From the NCBI RefSeq assembly GCF_035978755.1, contig NZ_CP108414.1, positions 5,456,001 through 5,520,000 on the forward strand: a stretch of DNA of 64,000 nt, in the 5' to 3' direction. Positions 46,846 through 54,502 of this stretch are shown in pieces. Numbering within the stretch: the first letter of the stretch is position 1; the number at the start of each line of letters is the position of its first letter. Below the pieces are notes generated by a model. That model was not told where the DNA came from. It saw only the letters and a program-made list of their open reading frames with translations, and did not search any database. Position numbers and translations under genes: made by a program. Origin of the DNA: Streptomyces sp. NBC_01298. GTDB lineage: Bacteria > Actinomycetota > Actinomycetes > Streptomycetales > Streptomycetaceae.

Positions 46846-47823
46846 TTACTGCTGCTCTTCGAACAGGCTGGTGACCGAGCCGTCCTCGAAGACCTCGCGC
46901 ACGGCGCGGGCGATCATCGGGGCGATGGAGAGCACCGTGATCTTGTCGAGCTCCAGGTCGGACGGGTCCGGCAGGGTGTTCGTGAACACGAACTCGCTGA
47001 CCTTGGAGTTCTTCAGGCGGTCGGCGGCCGGGCCCGACAGGATGCCGTGCGTGGCCGTCACGATGACGTCCTCGGCGCCGTGCGCGAAGAGCGCGTCGGC
47101 GGCGGCGCAGATGGTGCCACCCGTGTCGATCATGTCGTCGACCAGGACGCAGACGCGGCCCTTGACCTCGCCGACGACCTCGTGGACGGTCACCTGGTTG
47201 GCGACGTCCTTGTCGCGGCGCTTGTGCACGATCGCCAGGGGGGCGTCCAGGCGGTCGCACCAGCGGTCGGCGACGCGTACGCGGCCGGCGTCCGGGGAGA
47301 CGATCGTCAGCTTGGAGCGGTCAACCTTGGCGCCGACGTAGTCCGCGAGGACCGACAGGGCCGAAAGGTGGTCGACCGGGCCGTCGAAGAAGCCCTGGAT
47401 CTGGTCGGTGTGCAGATCGACCGTGAGGATGCGGTCCGCACCGGCGGTCTTCAGCAGGTCCGCGACCAGGCGGGCCGAGATCGGCTCGCGGCCCTTGTGC
47501 TTCTTGTCCTGGCGGGCGTACCCGTAGGACGGGACGATCACGGTGATGGAGCGTGCCGACGCGCGCTTGAGCGCGTCGATCATGATCAGCTGCTCCATGA
47601 TCCACTTGTTGATCGGAGCCGTGTGGCTCTGGATCAGGAAGCAGTCCGCGCCACGCGCCGACTCCTGGAAGCGGACGTAGATCTCGCCGTTCGCGAAGTC
47701 GAAAGCCTTGGTCGGCACGAGGCCGACACCGAGCTGGTGCGCGACCTCCTCGGCCAGCTCGGGGTGGGCGCGGCCGGAGAAGAGCATCAGCTTCTTCTCG
47801 CCGGTCGTCTTGATCCCGGTCAC
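46846..47823 (-). CDS. prs: Ribose-phosphate pyrophosphokinase
   Basis: About 325 aa. Makes PRPP from ribose-5-phosphate and ATP for nucleotide, His and Trp synthesis. Motifs: LMLFSGRAHPELAEEVA, FANGEIYVRFQESARG, PSYGYARQDKKHKGREPISA (ATP-binding flexible loop), TVDLHTDQIQGFF, and the PRPP loop VLVDDMIDTGGTI. GTG 47823; RBS GAGGAGAC lies upstream. Downstream of glmU by 133 bp on the same strand; glmU-prs order is widely conserved. Confidence 0.97.
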   Translation of the reverse strand: MTGIKTTGEKKLMLFSGRAHPELAEEVAHQLGVGLVPTKAFDFANGEIYVRFQESARGADCFLIQSHTAPINKWIMEQLIMIDALKRASARSITVIVPSYGYARQDKKHKGREPISARLVADLLKTAGADRILTVDLHTDQIQGFFDGPVDHLSALSVLADYVGAKVDRSKLTIVSPDAGRVRVADRWCDRLDAPLAIVHKRRDKDVANQVTVHEVVGEVKGRVCVLVDDMIDTGGTICAAADALFAHGAEDVIVTATHGILSGPAADRLKNSKVSEFVFTNTLPDPSDLELDKITVLSIAPMIARAVREVFEDGSVTSLFEEQQ

Positions 47824-47956
47824 AGCACTGTCTCCTCAGACGTGGGAAAGCTGCTCGCCCCCATGTGCGTCCGTCCCGCACACGGTGAGCCAGCCGAATT
47901 GCGTTCACCTATCACGGTACGCCGTATCGGGCGTAGCCGTTTCCGGTCAGTTCACC

Positions 47957-49405
47957 TCAGCGTTCGGCGGAGTCCTCGCGGACCGCCGACTGAGCCGCTG
48001 TCGCGGCGGCACTTCCCGGACGCTTGCGGGCCACCCAACCCTCGATATTCCGCTGCTGGCCACGGGCCACGGCCAGGGCGCCGGGCGGCACGTCCTTCGT
48101 GATCACGGAGCCGGCGGCGGTGTAGGCGCCGTCCCCGATGGTGACGGGAGCCACAAACATGTTGTCCGAACCCGTCTTGCAGTGTGAGCCGACGGTCGTG
48201 TGGTGCTTGTGCTCACCGTCGTAGTTCACGAACACGCTGGCCGCGCCGATGTTCGTGTACTCGCCGATCGTCGCGTCGCCGACGTAGGACAGGTGCGGGA
48301 CCTTGGTGCCCTCGCCGATCGTGGCGTTCTTCATCTCCACGTACGTGCCCGCCTTGGCCTTCGCGCCCAGGTTGGTGCCCGGACGCAGGTACGCGAAGGG
48401 GCCGACGCTCGCCGAGGGGCCGACGACGGCGGTGTCCGCCACGGTGTTGTCCACCCGGGCGCCGGCGCCGACGTGGGTGTCCTTCAGGCGGGTGTTGGGG
48501 CCGACCTCGGCCAGCTCGGCCACGTGGGTGGTGCCGAGCAGCTGGGTGCCGGGGTGCACGATCGCGTCCTGGCCGAAAGTCACCGTCACGTCGACGAGCG
48601 TGCTCGCCGGGTCGACGATCGTCACGCCGGCGAGCATGGCGCGCTCCAGCAGGCGGGCGTTCAGCAGGGCGCGGGCCTCGGCGAGCTGGACCCGGTTGTT
48701 GATCCCGAGGATCTGCCGGTGGTCCGCGCCCACGGCCGCGCCGACCCGGTGGCCGGCCTCGCGCAGGATGCCGAGCACGTCGGTGAGGTACTCCTCGCCC
48801 TGGCTGTTGTCGGTGCGGACCTTGCCGAGGGCGTCGGCGAGGAGGGCGCCGTCGAAGGCGAAGACCCCGGAGTTGATCTCGGCGATGGCGCGCTGGGCGT
48901 CGGTGGCGTCCTTGTGCTCGACGATGGCGGTGACCGCCCCGTCGGCGCCGCGGATGATCCGGCCGTACCCGGTGGAGTCGGGGACCTCGGCGGTCAGCAC
49001 GGTGACGGCGTTGCCGTCGGCCTCGTGCGTGGCCGTCAGCGCGGCCAGGGTCTCGCCGGTCAGCAGCGGGGTGTCGCCGCAGACGACGACCACGGTGCCG
49101 GCGGGACGGTCGGCGCCGAGCTCTTCGAGGGCCATCCGGACGGCGTGCCCGGTGCCGTTCTGCTCGTACTGGACCGCGGTGCGGACGTCGGCGTCGATCG
49201 CGGCGAGGTGCGCGGTGACCTGCTCGCGGGCGTGCCCGACGACGACGACGAGGTGGGTGGGGTCCAGCTCGCGGGAGGCGGCGACGACGTGACCGACGAG
49301 CGAGCGCCCGCTGATCTCGTGCAGAACCTTGGGTGTGGCCGACTTCATGCGGGTGCCTTCACCCGCTGCGAGTACGACGACGGCTGCCGGGCGGTTGGCG
49401 CTCAC
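47957..49405 (-). CDS. glmU: Bifunctional UDP-N-acetylglucosamine pyrophosphorylase / glucosamine-1-phosphate acetyltransferase
   Basis: About 482 aa. N-terminal uridyltransferase: VVVLAAGEGTRMKSATPKVLHEI (nucleotide loop), QNGTGHAV and CGDTPLL. C-terminal left-handed beta-helix acetyltransferase: hexapeptide repeats (GPFAYLRPGTNLG, KAKAGTYVEMKNATIGEGTKVPHLSYVGDATIGE) and the His/Asn sites before NYDGEHKHHT. It supplies UDP-GlcNAc for peptidoglycan. The C-terminal 30 residues after the helix are Ala/Arg-rich. GTG at 49405. Confidence 0.97.
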   Translation of the reverse strand: MSANRPAAVVVLAAGEGTRMKSATPKVLHEISGRSLVGHVVAASRELDPTHLVVVVGHAREQVTAHLAAIDADVRTAVQYEQNGTGHAVRMALEELGADRPAGTVVVVCGDTPLLTGETLAALTATHEADGNAVTVLTAEVPDSTGYGRIIRGADGAVTAIVEHKDATDAQRAIAEINSGVFAFDGALLADALGKVRTDNSQGEEYLTDVLGILREAGHRVGAAVGADHRQILGINNRVQLAEARALLNARLLERAMLAGVTIVDPASTLVDVTVTFGQDAIVHPGTQLLGTTHVAELAEVGPNTRLKDTHVGAGARVDNTVADTAVVGPSASVGPFAYLRPGTNLGAKAKAGTYVEMKNATIGEGTKVPHLSYVGDATIGEYTNIGAASVFVNYDGEHKHHTTVGSHCKTGSDNMFVAPVTIGDGAYTAAGSVITKDVPPGALAVARGQQRNIEGWVARKRPGSAAATAAQSAVREDSAER

Positions 49406-49514
49406 GGGTGTGCCCTTCGGCTTCGGGTGGTGGACCCGTGAAGGATACCGGTGGGTTTAAGGCCCTAAACGAGGGTGGGTCCCGACTGTGCACGTCAGGA
49501 CCCGGACCGTGGAG

Positions 49515-49586
49515 CTCCCCTGTCAGGACTCGAACCCGAACATAAGGCACCAAAAGCCTCAGTGCTGCCAATTACACCACAGGGGA
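49515..49586 (-). tRNA. tRNA-Gln (anticodon TTG)
   Basis: A 72-nt cloverleaf on the minus strand: acceptor TCCCCTG pairs with CAGGGGA; D-arm GTGTAATTGGCAGCAC; anticodon stem GAGGC/GCCTT around loop TTTTGGT giving TTG; T-arm with GTTCGAGTC. The discriminator is G and CCA is not encoded. It lies upstream of glmU on the same strand. Confidence 0.95.
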
Positions 49587-49740
49587 TTAATCGACTTAAC
49601 CGGACATTGCGCCCTGGTGGTCGAGCCGACGGGACCTACTATGCCGCACCGGGCGCCCTGAATGCGACGGTACAAATCCGTGCCCTTCAGCGGGATTTCC
49701 GCTCGCCTCCCGGCCGTACCCGCTGCGTAGGCTGGACCGT

Positions 49741-51003
49741 ATGACCAGTACGGGGGAAGAGCAGGGAGAGGCGGGGGCCGGGCGGGACGGGCCCCTGTGG
49801 TGGGACGACCGCAGGTCGGCCGTGTTGGACGTGGGGCTCGGCGCGGTGTCCGCCGTCGAGTGCGGGGTGGAGGGCGTCGGGTTCGCCCGAGAGGCGGGGA
49901 TCCCGGTCTTCGCCGGGGTGCTGTTCGGGCTGCTGATCGGGACCGTGCTGGTCCTGCGGCGGCGCTGGCCGATCCTCGTGGTGCTCGTCGGCATCGCGGT
50001 GTCGCCGGCGGCCATGGGGTTCCTGCTCGGCGTGGTCGGGCTGTACACGCTGGCCGCCTCCGAGGTGCCCCGGCGGATCACCGCGACCCTGACGTCGATG
50101 TCGCTGGCCGCGACCTTCGTGGTGATGTACATGAGGACCCGGCACCAGCCCGACGTCACCCTGACCATCGTCATCACCCTGTCCGTGTTCGTGGCGGTGG
50201 CGCTGACCGTGCCGCCGGTGCTGTTCGGGCTGTACACGGCGGCCCGCAGACGGCTGATGGAGAGCCTGCAGGAGCGGGCGGACTCGCTGGAGCGGGAGCT
50301 GTCGCTGCTCGCGGACCGGGCGGAGGAGCGGGCCGAGTGGGCCCGTACGGAGGAGCGGACCCGGATCGCCCGGGAGATGCACGACGTCGTGGCGCACCGG
50401 GTGTCGCTCATGGTGGTGCACGCGGCGGCGCTCCAGGCGATCGCCGCCAAGGATCCGGTGAAGGCGGCGAAGAACGCGGCGCTGGTCGGGGACATGGGGC
50501 GGCAGGCGCTGACGGAACTGCGCGAGATGCTCGGGGTGCTGCGCGCCCAGGCCCCGAGGCCGGCGGCCCCGACGGCCCCGGTGGCGCTGATCGGGAGCTT
50601 CGACGACGGGCCGACGCTGGGCGAGCTGGAGGCGCTGGTCGGACAGTCGCGGGCGGCCGGGATGACCGTGGAGCTGGACGTGCGCGGCGCGTACTCCGCG
50701 TACGTGGCGGAGGTGGAGCAGACCGCCTACCGGGTGGTCCAGGAGGCGCTGACCAACTGCCACAAGCACGCCGCGGGCGCCCGGGTCGTCGTACGGCTGG
50801 CGCACCGGGAGGGCGAGGTGGCCATGCAGGTGGAGAACGGCCCCTGCGACGGCAAGGCGGCCGAGCCGGGGCTGCCGAGCGGCGGGAACGGCCTGGTCGG
50901 CATGCGCGAGCGGGTGCTCGCCCTGGGCGGGGTGTTCGTGTCCGGCCCGACGGACGAGGGCGGTTTCAAGGTCTCGGCGGTCCTGCCGGGCGATCGGGGG
51001 TAG
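49741..51003 (+). CDS. Orphan NarL-type sensor histidine kinase
   Basis: About 420 aa. Four to five TM helices (residues about 30-160) without a large extracellular loop, a coiled-coil (LMESLQERADSLERELSLLADRAEER), then the HisKA_3 phosphoacceptor box TRIAREMHDVVAHRVSLMVVHA and an HATPase with VQEALTNCHKHAAGARV (N box) and GGNGLVGMRERVLALGG (G box). Such kinases normally phosphorylate a LuxR/NarL regulator, yet none is adjacent; the nearest are at 35.4 and 37.7 kb. Six bases separate its stop from the next ATG, so it leads a small operon with unknown proteins. Confidence 0.9.
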   Translation: MTSTGEEQGEAGAGRDGPLWWDDRRSAVLDVGLGAVSAVECGVEGVGFAREAGIPVFAGVLFGLLIGTVLVLRRRWPILVVLVGIAVSPAAMGFLLGVVGLYTLAASEVPRRITATLTSMSLAATFVVMYMRTRHQPDVTLTIVITLSVFVAVALTVPPVLFGLYTAARRRLMESLQERADSLERELSLLADRAEERAEWARTEERTRIAREMHDVVAHRVSLMVVHAAALQAIAAKDPVKAAKNAALVGDMGRQALTELREMLGVLRAQAPRPAAPTAPVALIGSFDDGPTLGELEALVGQSRAAGMTVELDVRGAYSAYVAEVEQTAYRVVQEALTNCHKHAAGARVVVRLAHREGEVAMQVENGPCDGKAAEPGLPSGGNGLVGMRERVLALGGVFVSGPTDEGGFKVSAVLPGDRG

Positions 51004-51009
51004 CGGCGG

Positions 51010-51282
51010 ATGGTCTGGGACTACTGCGACGGGGATCTGCGCTGGACCCCGGCCGGGGTCCGCGCGTGGTGGGCGGGCCGGGATCGGGTCGCCCGGCACC
51101 TGGACGAGGCGCTCGCGGATTTCGGGGCGGGCGGCAGTGCCGAGGACGCCGATGCGGCTGCCGGAGTGCGGGACTTCCAGGGGTACCTGGCCGGCGGGCT
51201 CGCCGGTGATGTGCGGGCGTATCTTTTCCGGCTGGAGGAAGGCCGGTATCCGGAGGCCGGGGAGCGGCTGCCGGAGCTGTGA
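51010..51282 (+). CDS. Unknown protein, short relative of the next gene
   Basis: About 90 aa. Matches the C-terminal half of the next protein: YCDGDLRWTPAGVRAWWAGRDRVARHL against YDGDRWWTPETVRHWWAGRGRVEEHL, and both end in RAYxFRLEEGRYPxxGERLP. It looks like a truncated duplicate or a stand-alone domain. No known motif. ATG follows the kinase stop after six bases; no strong ribosome site, so translation may be coupled. Confidence 0.75.
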   Translation: MVWDYCDGDLRWTPAGVRAWWAGRDRVARHLDEALADFGAGGSAEDADAAAGVRDFQGYLAGGLAGDVRAYLFRLEEGRYPEAGERLPEL

Positions 51283-51310
51283 GGTGTGGCGGCGAACAGG
51301 GGGAGAGTAG

Positions 51311-51853
51311 ATGACGGTGGGCTGGGATCCGGTGGCGGGGCTGACGGACGAGGACCGGAAGCTGTTCCAGGGGCGGTGGGAGAAGCGGCTCTGGCTGAAC
51401 GTGCCGGGGCCCTTCTACACGGGCGAGACGGACACGTGCTGGACCGGGCGGCTGAACGCGCCGAGCAACGTGATGTACGCGGCGAGCACCGAGGGCAGCC
51501 TCGAGTACGTCTTCCGGCAGCCGCGCGGCCCGGGCGAGGTGCGCGAGGTGGTGAACGCGGCGGACGAGGAGCCCTTCCAGGAGTACGCCTACGACGGGGA
51601 CCGCTGGTGGACCCCGGAGACGGTGCGCCACTGGTGGGCCGGGCGGGGCCGGGTCGAGGAGCACCTGGCGCTCACGCTGGCCGAGTACGGGGACAGCGTC
51701 CATCCCGCCGACCGGGACGCCGCCGTGGGGGCACGGGAGTTCCGGGCCTATCTGGAGGGCGGGCTCGCCGCCGATCTGCGGGCGTACGTCTTCCGGCTGG
51801 AGGAGGGCCGCTACCCGGGCGAAGGGGAGCGGCTCCCCGGGCTCGAGGCGTAG
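51311..51853 (+). CDS. Unknown protein with N-terminal extra domain
   Basis: About 180 aa. The first 95 residues (DEDRKLFQGRWEKRLWLNVPGPFYTGETDTCWTGRL...) are unique; the rest is paralogous to the 90-aa protein before it. Trp-rich and soluble; I do not recognise the family. ATG has GGGAGAG six bases upstream. Same direction as the kinase, 28 bases after the short gene. The MITE-like element starts 15 bases after its stop. Confidence 0.8.
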   Translation: MTVGWDPVAGLTDEDRKLFQGRWEKRLWLNVPGPFYTGETDTCWTGRLNAPSNVMYAASTEGSLEYVFRQPRGPGEVREVVNAADEEPFQEYAYDGDRWWTPETVRHWWAGRGRVEEHLALTLAEYGDSVHPADRDAAVGAREFRAYLEGGLAADLRAYVFRLEEGRYPGEGERLPGLEA

Positions 51854-51868
51854 GGGGAGAGGACAGGC

Positions 51869-52039
51869 CCTAGGCCGTCTCTTTCGGATCTTGCCGGGCC
51901 CGCGACGCCTGGCACCGCGCCTGGCCGCACTGCCGAGGCGACCACGTACGCCCAGTACGCGAGCGCCCCGACAGCACGCCCAGGCACGGCACCAGGCGCC
52001 GCGGACTCGGCCGACAAGATCCGAAAGAGACGACCTAGG
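51869..52039. mobile_element. MITE-like non-autonomous element
   Basis: A 171-bp element with 25-bp terminal inverted repeats, CCTAGGCCGTCTCTTTCGG... at the left end and its complement at 52015-52039, with one mismatch. The interior continues as an imperfect hairpin (CGCCTGG-CACCGCGCCTGG against its counterpart). CTAG occurs at both ends (51870-51873, 52035-52038), as expected for a CTAG target duplication of IS5-type transposases. No ORF. The CTAG at the right end supplies the TAG stop of the minus-strand SUKH-3 gene. Confidence 0.75.
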
Positions 52040-52562
52040 CCGGGCCTTCGGTCTGGCCCGTCGTCAGGCGGGTCGGCTGGAGGCCGGTGAGGAGGAGGGT
52101 GAGGGCCTCGTCGAGGGTCGCGCCGAGGTACCAGTCGCCGGTGTGGTCCACGCAGTAGACGCGGCCCTCGCGGTCCAGGGCGAGGTGGGACGTTCCGTCG
52201 GCCTCGACGCCCAGCGGGCAGAGCTGGGTGGACAGGGCGCGGCCGAGGTCCGCGAAGGTGCGGGCGAGGTGGAGGCCCGTGAGCGGGTCCAGGCGTATCG
52301 CGGTGGGCGCGATCTGGCGGCCGGGGCCCGCGGTGCTGACGGTGAGGTTCCCGAACTCCGCCCAGGCTTCGACCGCCGCCGGGAAGACGGTGTGCCGGTG
52401 CCCGGCGGGGGTGGTGTGGTCGCGCAGGGCGTCGGCCCAGTACTCGGCCTGCTTGATGTCCCAGCGGCCCGGTTCCCAGCCCGCGGTGCGCAGGGCGGAG
52501 TCCACGGCGACGGGGAAGCGGGCGGCCGAGGAGCGGGCGTACGAAGCGGAGGTGGTGGTCAT
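52035..52562 (-). CDS. SUKH-3 domain immunity-type protein
   Basis: About 175 aa. SUKH-3 features: AGWEPGRW near the N-terminus, FPAAVEAWAEFGNLTV, LCPLGVEADGTSHLALDREGRVYCVDHTGDWYLGATLDEALTLLLTG. SUKH proteins typically bind and neutralise toxins of polymorphic toxin systems. Directly downstream of the deaminase gene (five-base gap), so it is a natural candidate antitoxin for it. ATG 52562; the stop codon lies inside the MITE-like end. No signal peptide or TM: cytoplasmic. Which toxin it inhibits is inferred only from position. Confidence 0.85.
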   Translation of the reverse strand: MTTTSASYARSSAARFPVAVDSALRTAGWEPGRWDIKQAEYWADALRDHTTPAGHRHTVFPAAVEAWAEFGNLTVSTAGPGRQIAPTAIRLDPLTGLHLARTFADLGRALSTQLCPLGVEADGTSHLALDREGRVYCVDHTGDWYLGATLDEALTLLLTGLQPTRLTTGQTEGPA

Positions 52563-52567
52563 GGCGG

Positions 52568-53215
52568 CTACTCGGGGTGGGAGAGGTCGACGGGGCGTAC
52601 GCCGAAGTGGGCGAGGAGGGCCTCGCAGGAGCGGCAGGGAGGTGCGTAGCTGCCGTGGAGCGGGTCGCCGTCCTCGCGGATGCGGCGGGCGGTGATCTTG
52701 GAGTGCTTCAGTGAACGGCGGGCCTCGCTCGGGGTGAGCGGCTTGCGCGAGGCGCGCTTGCTGCGGGCGCCCTCGACGGTGGCGAGGTGCCGGGAGAGCA
52801 GGATCGCCTCCGGACATCGGCCGGTGAAACGTTCGCGCTGGCCGCTCGTGAGGGTGTCGAGGAAATCCTGGACGAGCGCGTGCAGTACGGGCGGCAGGTC
52901 GGCCTTGCCGGCGGTGCCGGTGAGGGTTTCCCCGCGTACGGACAGGGCGGCGGCCACGGTGGGCAGGATCCCGTCGCGGCGGAAGCGGAGCACGGGCACG
53001 GCGGGGCGGCCGTCACCGCCGCCGCCCCAGCGCAGGCGGGGGTCGCCGGGGCCCTGGTCGGCCGCGGCGCGGGCCTGCGCCGGGACGGCCGCCGGGCCGC
53101 TGGTCCCCGTAAGGGCCGCGGGGTCGCGGGCGTCCGAGGGGTCCGCGGATCCCCGGGCTCCCGCGCCTCCTGAGTGGGCGTCGGCCGGTTCTGTACGTGT
53201 CGCCGTGTCGTGCAT
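52568..53215 (-). CDS. YwqJ-like deaminase-fold protein (putative nucleic acid/nucleotide deaminase)
   Basis: About 215 aa. The C-terminal half fits the deaminase fold of YwqJ-type toxins: CxE in FTGRCPEAILLSRHLA (Cys134, Glu136) and CxxC in APPCRSCEALLAHFGV (Cys194, Cys197) would hold a zinc ion and the proton-shuttling Glu. The first 75 residues are low complexity (Ala/Gly/Asp/Pro), where a toxin would usually have trafficking domains; no signal peptide, TM or PT domain is seen. ATG 53215 with GGGAGGGAAAG upstream. Operon with SUKH-3 and divergent from the nuclease-SUKH gene. Activity is inferred from motifs only. Confidence 0.8.
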   Translation of the reverse strand: MHDTATRTEPADAHSGGAGARGSADPSDARDPAALTGTSGPAAVPAQARAAADQGPGDPRLRWGGGGDGRPAVPVLRFRRDGILPTVAAALSVRGETLTGTAGKADLPPVLHALVQDFLDTLTSGQRERFTGRCPEAILLSRHLATVEGARSKRASRKPLTPSEARRSLKHSKITARRIREDGDPLHGSYAPPCRSCEALLAHFGVRPVDLSHPE

Positions 53216-53445
53216 GGTTGCGCTTTCCCTCCCGTGGCCGCGGTGCTGACCGCTGTCGCGCACGCCCCCGTGCTGTGGGGACAGCCTGTCAAATGTCCCG
53301 TGGCATGTGGAAGCGGGGTCGAATATTCGTATCAATTCGGAACTTCCCGGCCCTCCCGCGGGGTCCCCGCGCACGTGCGGGTGACGTCCTCGCCGGAGCA
53401 CATAGGCTGTGGTGAACCAGCCAGATCCAGCAGGGGGCTACCGCC
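53216..53445. promoter_or_regulatory. Divergent promoter region of the toxin/immunity cluster
   Basis: 230 bp between the two divergent operons. The middle is relatively AT-rich (about 53315-53345) and carries a perfect CGAATATTCG palindrome at 53320-53329, which may be an operator for a shared regulator. No regulator gene is adjacent. Confidence 0.5.
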
Positions 53446-54495
53446 ATGACGACAGGTCGGCTCGGGCATGAGGCCGCGCCACCCAACGCCGCTTATTCGG
53501 GGCAGGTCGTGCATTTCCCGGACCCCGTCCGGGCCGCGCGCCATCCCCACGGAGTCCGCATCGACGCGAACGGACATCCCGACTTCGCGCTGTACGCGCG
53601 CGCGGCCGTCGAGATCGCCGAGCCCCCGGAGGGCTTCGGCGTGGACGAGCTGCGCCTGACGGACTGCGTGTCCGCGAACGCGGCCATGCGGGGAGGCGGC
53701 CACGAACTGTGGGACACCGTCGGCCCGGTGTCGACCCCGCACGGCTGGACCTGGCACCACGTGTCCGGCACGCGCCGCATGGAGCTGGTACCGGTCGAGG
53801 TGAAGTCGCTGCTGAGGCACCACGCCGGTCTGGCGACGGCCGCGGTCGACCACGTCAAGCGCGGGTCGCGGCCGTTGCAGGAGGTGCGCCCGGTGCACCT
53901 GGGACTGCCCAAGACGGTGGTCTCGGTCACCGAACAGCAGGTCCAGGGCGTCGAGGAGGACCTCGGCTACCGGCTCCCGGAGGCCTACCGCTCCTTCCTC
54001 AAGGCGGCGGGCGGCTGCGCGCCCGTGGGCACGGGGCTCGACGTGGAACTGGGACTGCTGGTGGACCAGCCGTTCTTCACCGTGCGCGAGGAGGCGGCGG
54101 TCAACGACCTCGTCTACATGAACAAGTGCCTGCGGGATCACCTGACGAAGGACTACCTGTGCGTGGCCTTCGTGCAGGGCGGGCTGCTCGCGGTGAAGGT
54201 GCGCGGGGAGGGGATCGGCTCGGTCTGGTTCTCCCCGTACGACGACGCGCGCGACCAGGACGGCTGGTCGGTGCAGGAACGCGTGGAGCGGTTGCTGCTG
54301 CCGTGCGGTGCGGATTTCGACGCCTTCCTGGAACGGCTGGCGGGCAATCCGCCGGAACTGGAAACGGTGGCCGGTCTGATGGTGGACGGCGGATTCGCGC
54401 GCTCGGTTCCCGTGACGGGTACGGGCACGGGCGCGGGTTCGGCGGAGCGTTCGGTTCCGGGTGCCGGTCAGGCAGCGGCACCGGTGGAGAGGTGA
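53446..54495 (+). CDS. WHH-type HNH nuclease domain fused to a SUKH-1 (SMI1/KNR4) domain
   Basis: About 349 aa. The N-terminal half has DFALYARAAVEI..DELRLTDCVSANAAM, GHELWD and then HGWTWHHVSGTRRMELVPVEVKSLLRHHAGLA. That is the pattern of the WHH/LHH branch of HNH/Endo VII toxins (Trp103-His104-His105, LVP, His125/126). The usual first His of the distal pair seems replaced by Lys120. From about residue 160 a SUKH-1 fold follows (VTEQQVQGVEEDLGYRLPEAYRSFLKAAGG...SVWFSPYDDARD). A toxin-like nuclease and an immunity-like domain in one chain is unusual. Low-complexity Gly/Thr tail at the C-terminus. ATG 53446; seven bases before the next gene. Confidence 0.8.
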   Translation: MTTGRLGHEAAPPNAAYSGQVVHFPDPVRAARHPHGVRIDANGHPDFALYARAAVEIAEPPEGFGVDELRLTDCVSANAAMRGGGHELWDTVGPVSTPHGWTWHHVSGTRRMELVPVEVKSLLRHHAGLATAAVDHVKRGSRPLQEVRPVHLGLPKTVVSVTEQQVQGVEEDLGYRLPEAYRSFLKAAGGCAPVGTGLDVELGLLVDQPFFTVREEAAVNDLVYMNKCLRDHLTKDYLCVAFVQGGLLAVKVRGEGIGSVWFSPYDDARDQDGWSVQERVERLLLPCGADFDAFLERLAGNPPELETVAGLMVDGGFARSVPVTGTGTGAGSAERSVPGAGQAAAPVER

Positions 54496-54502
54496 CGGCG
54501 CG

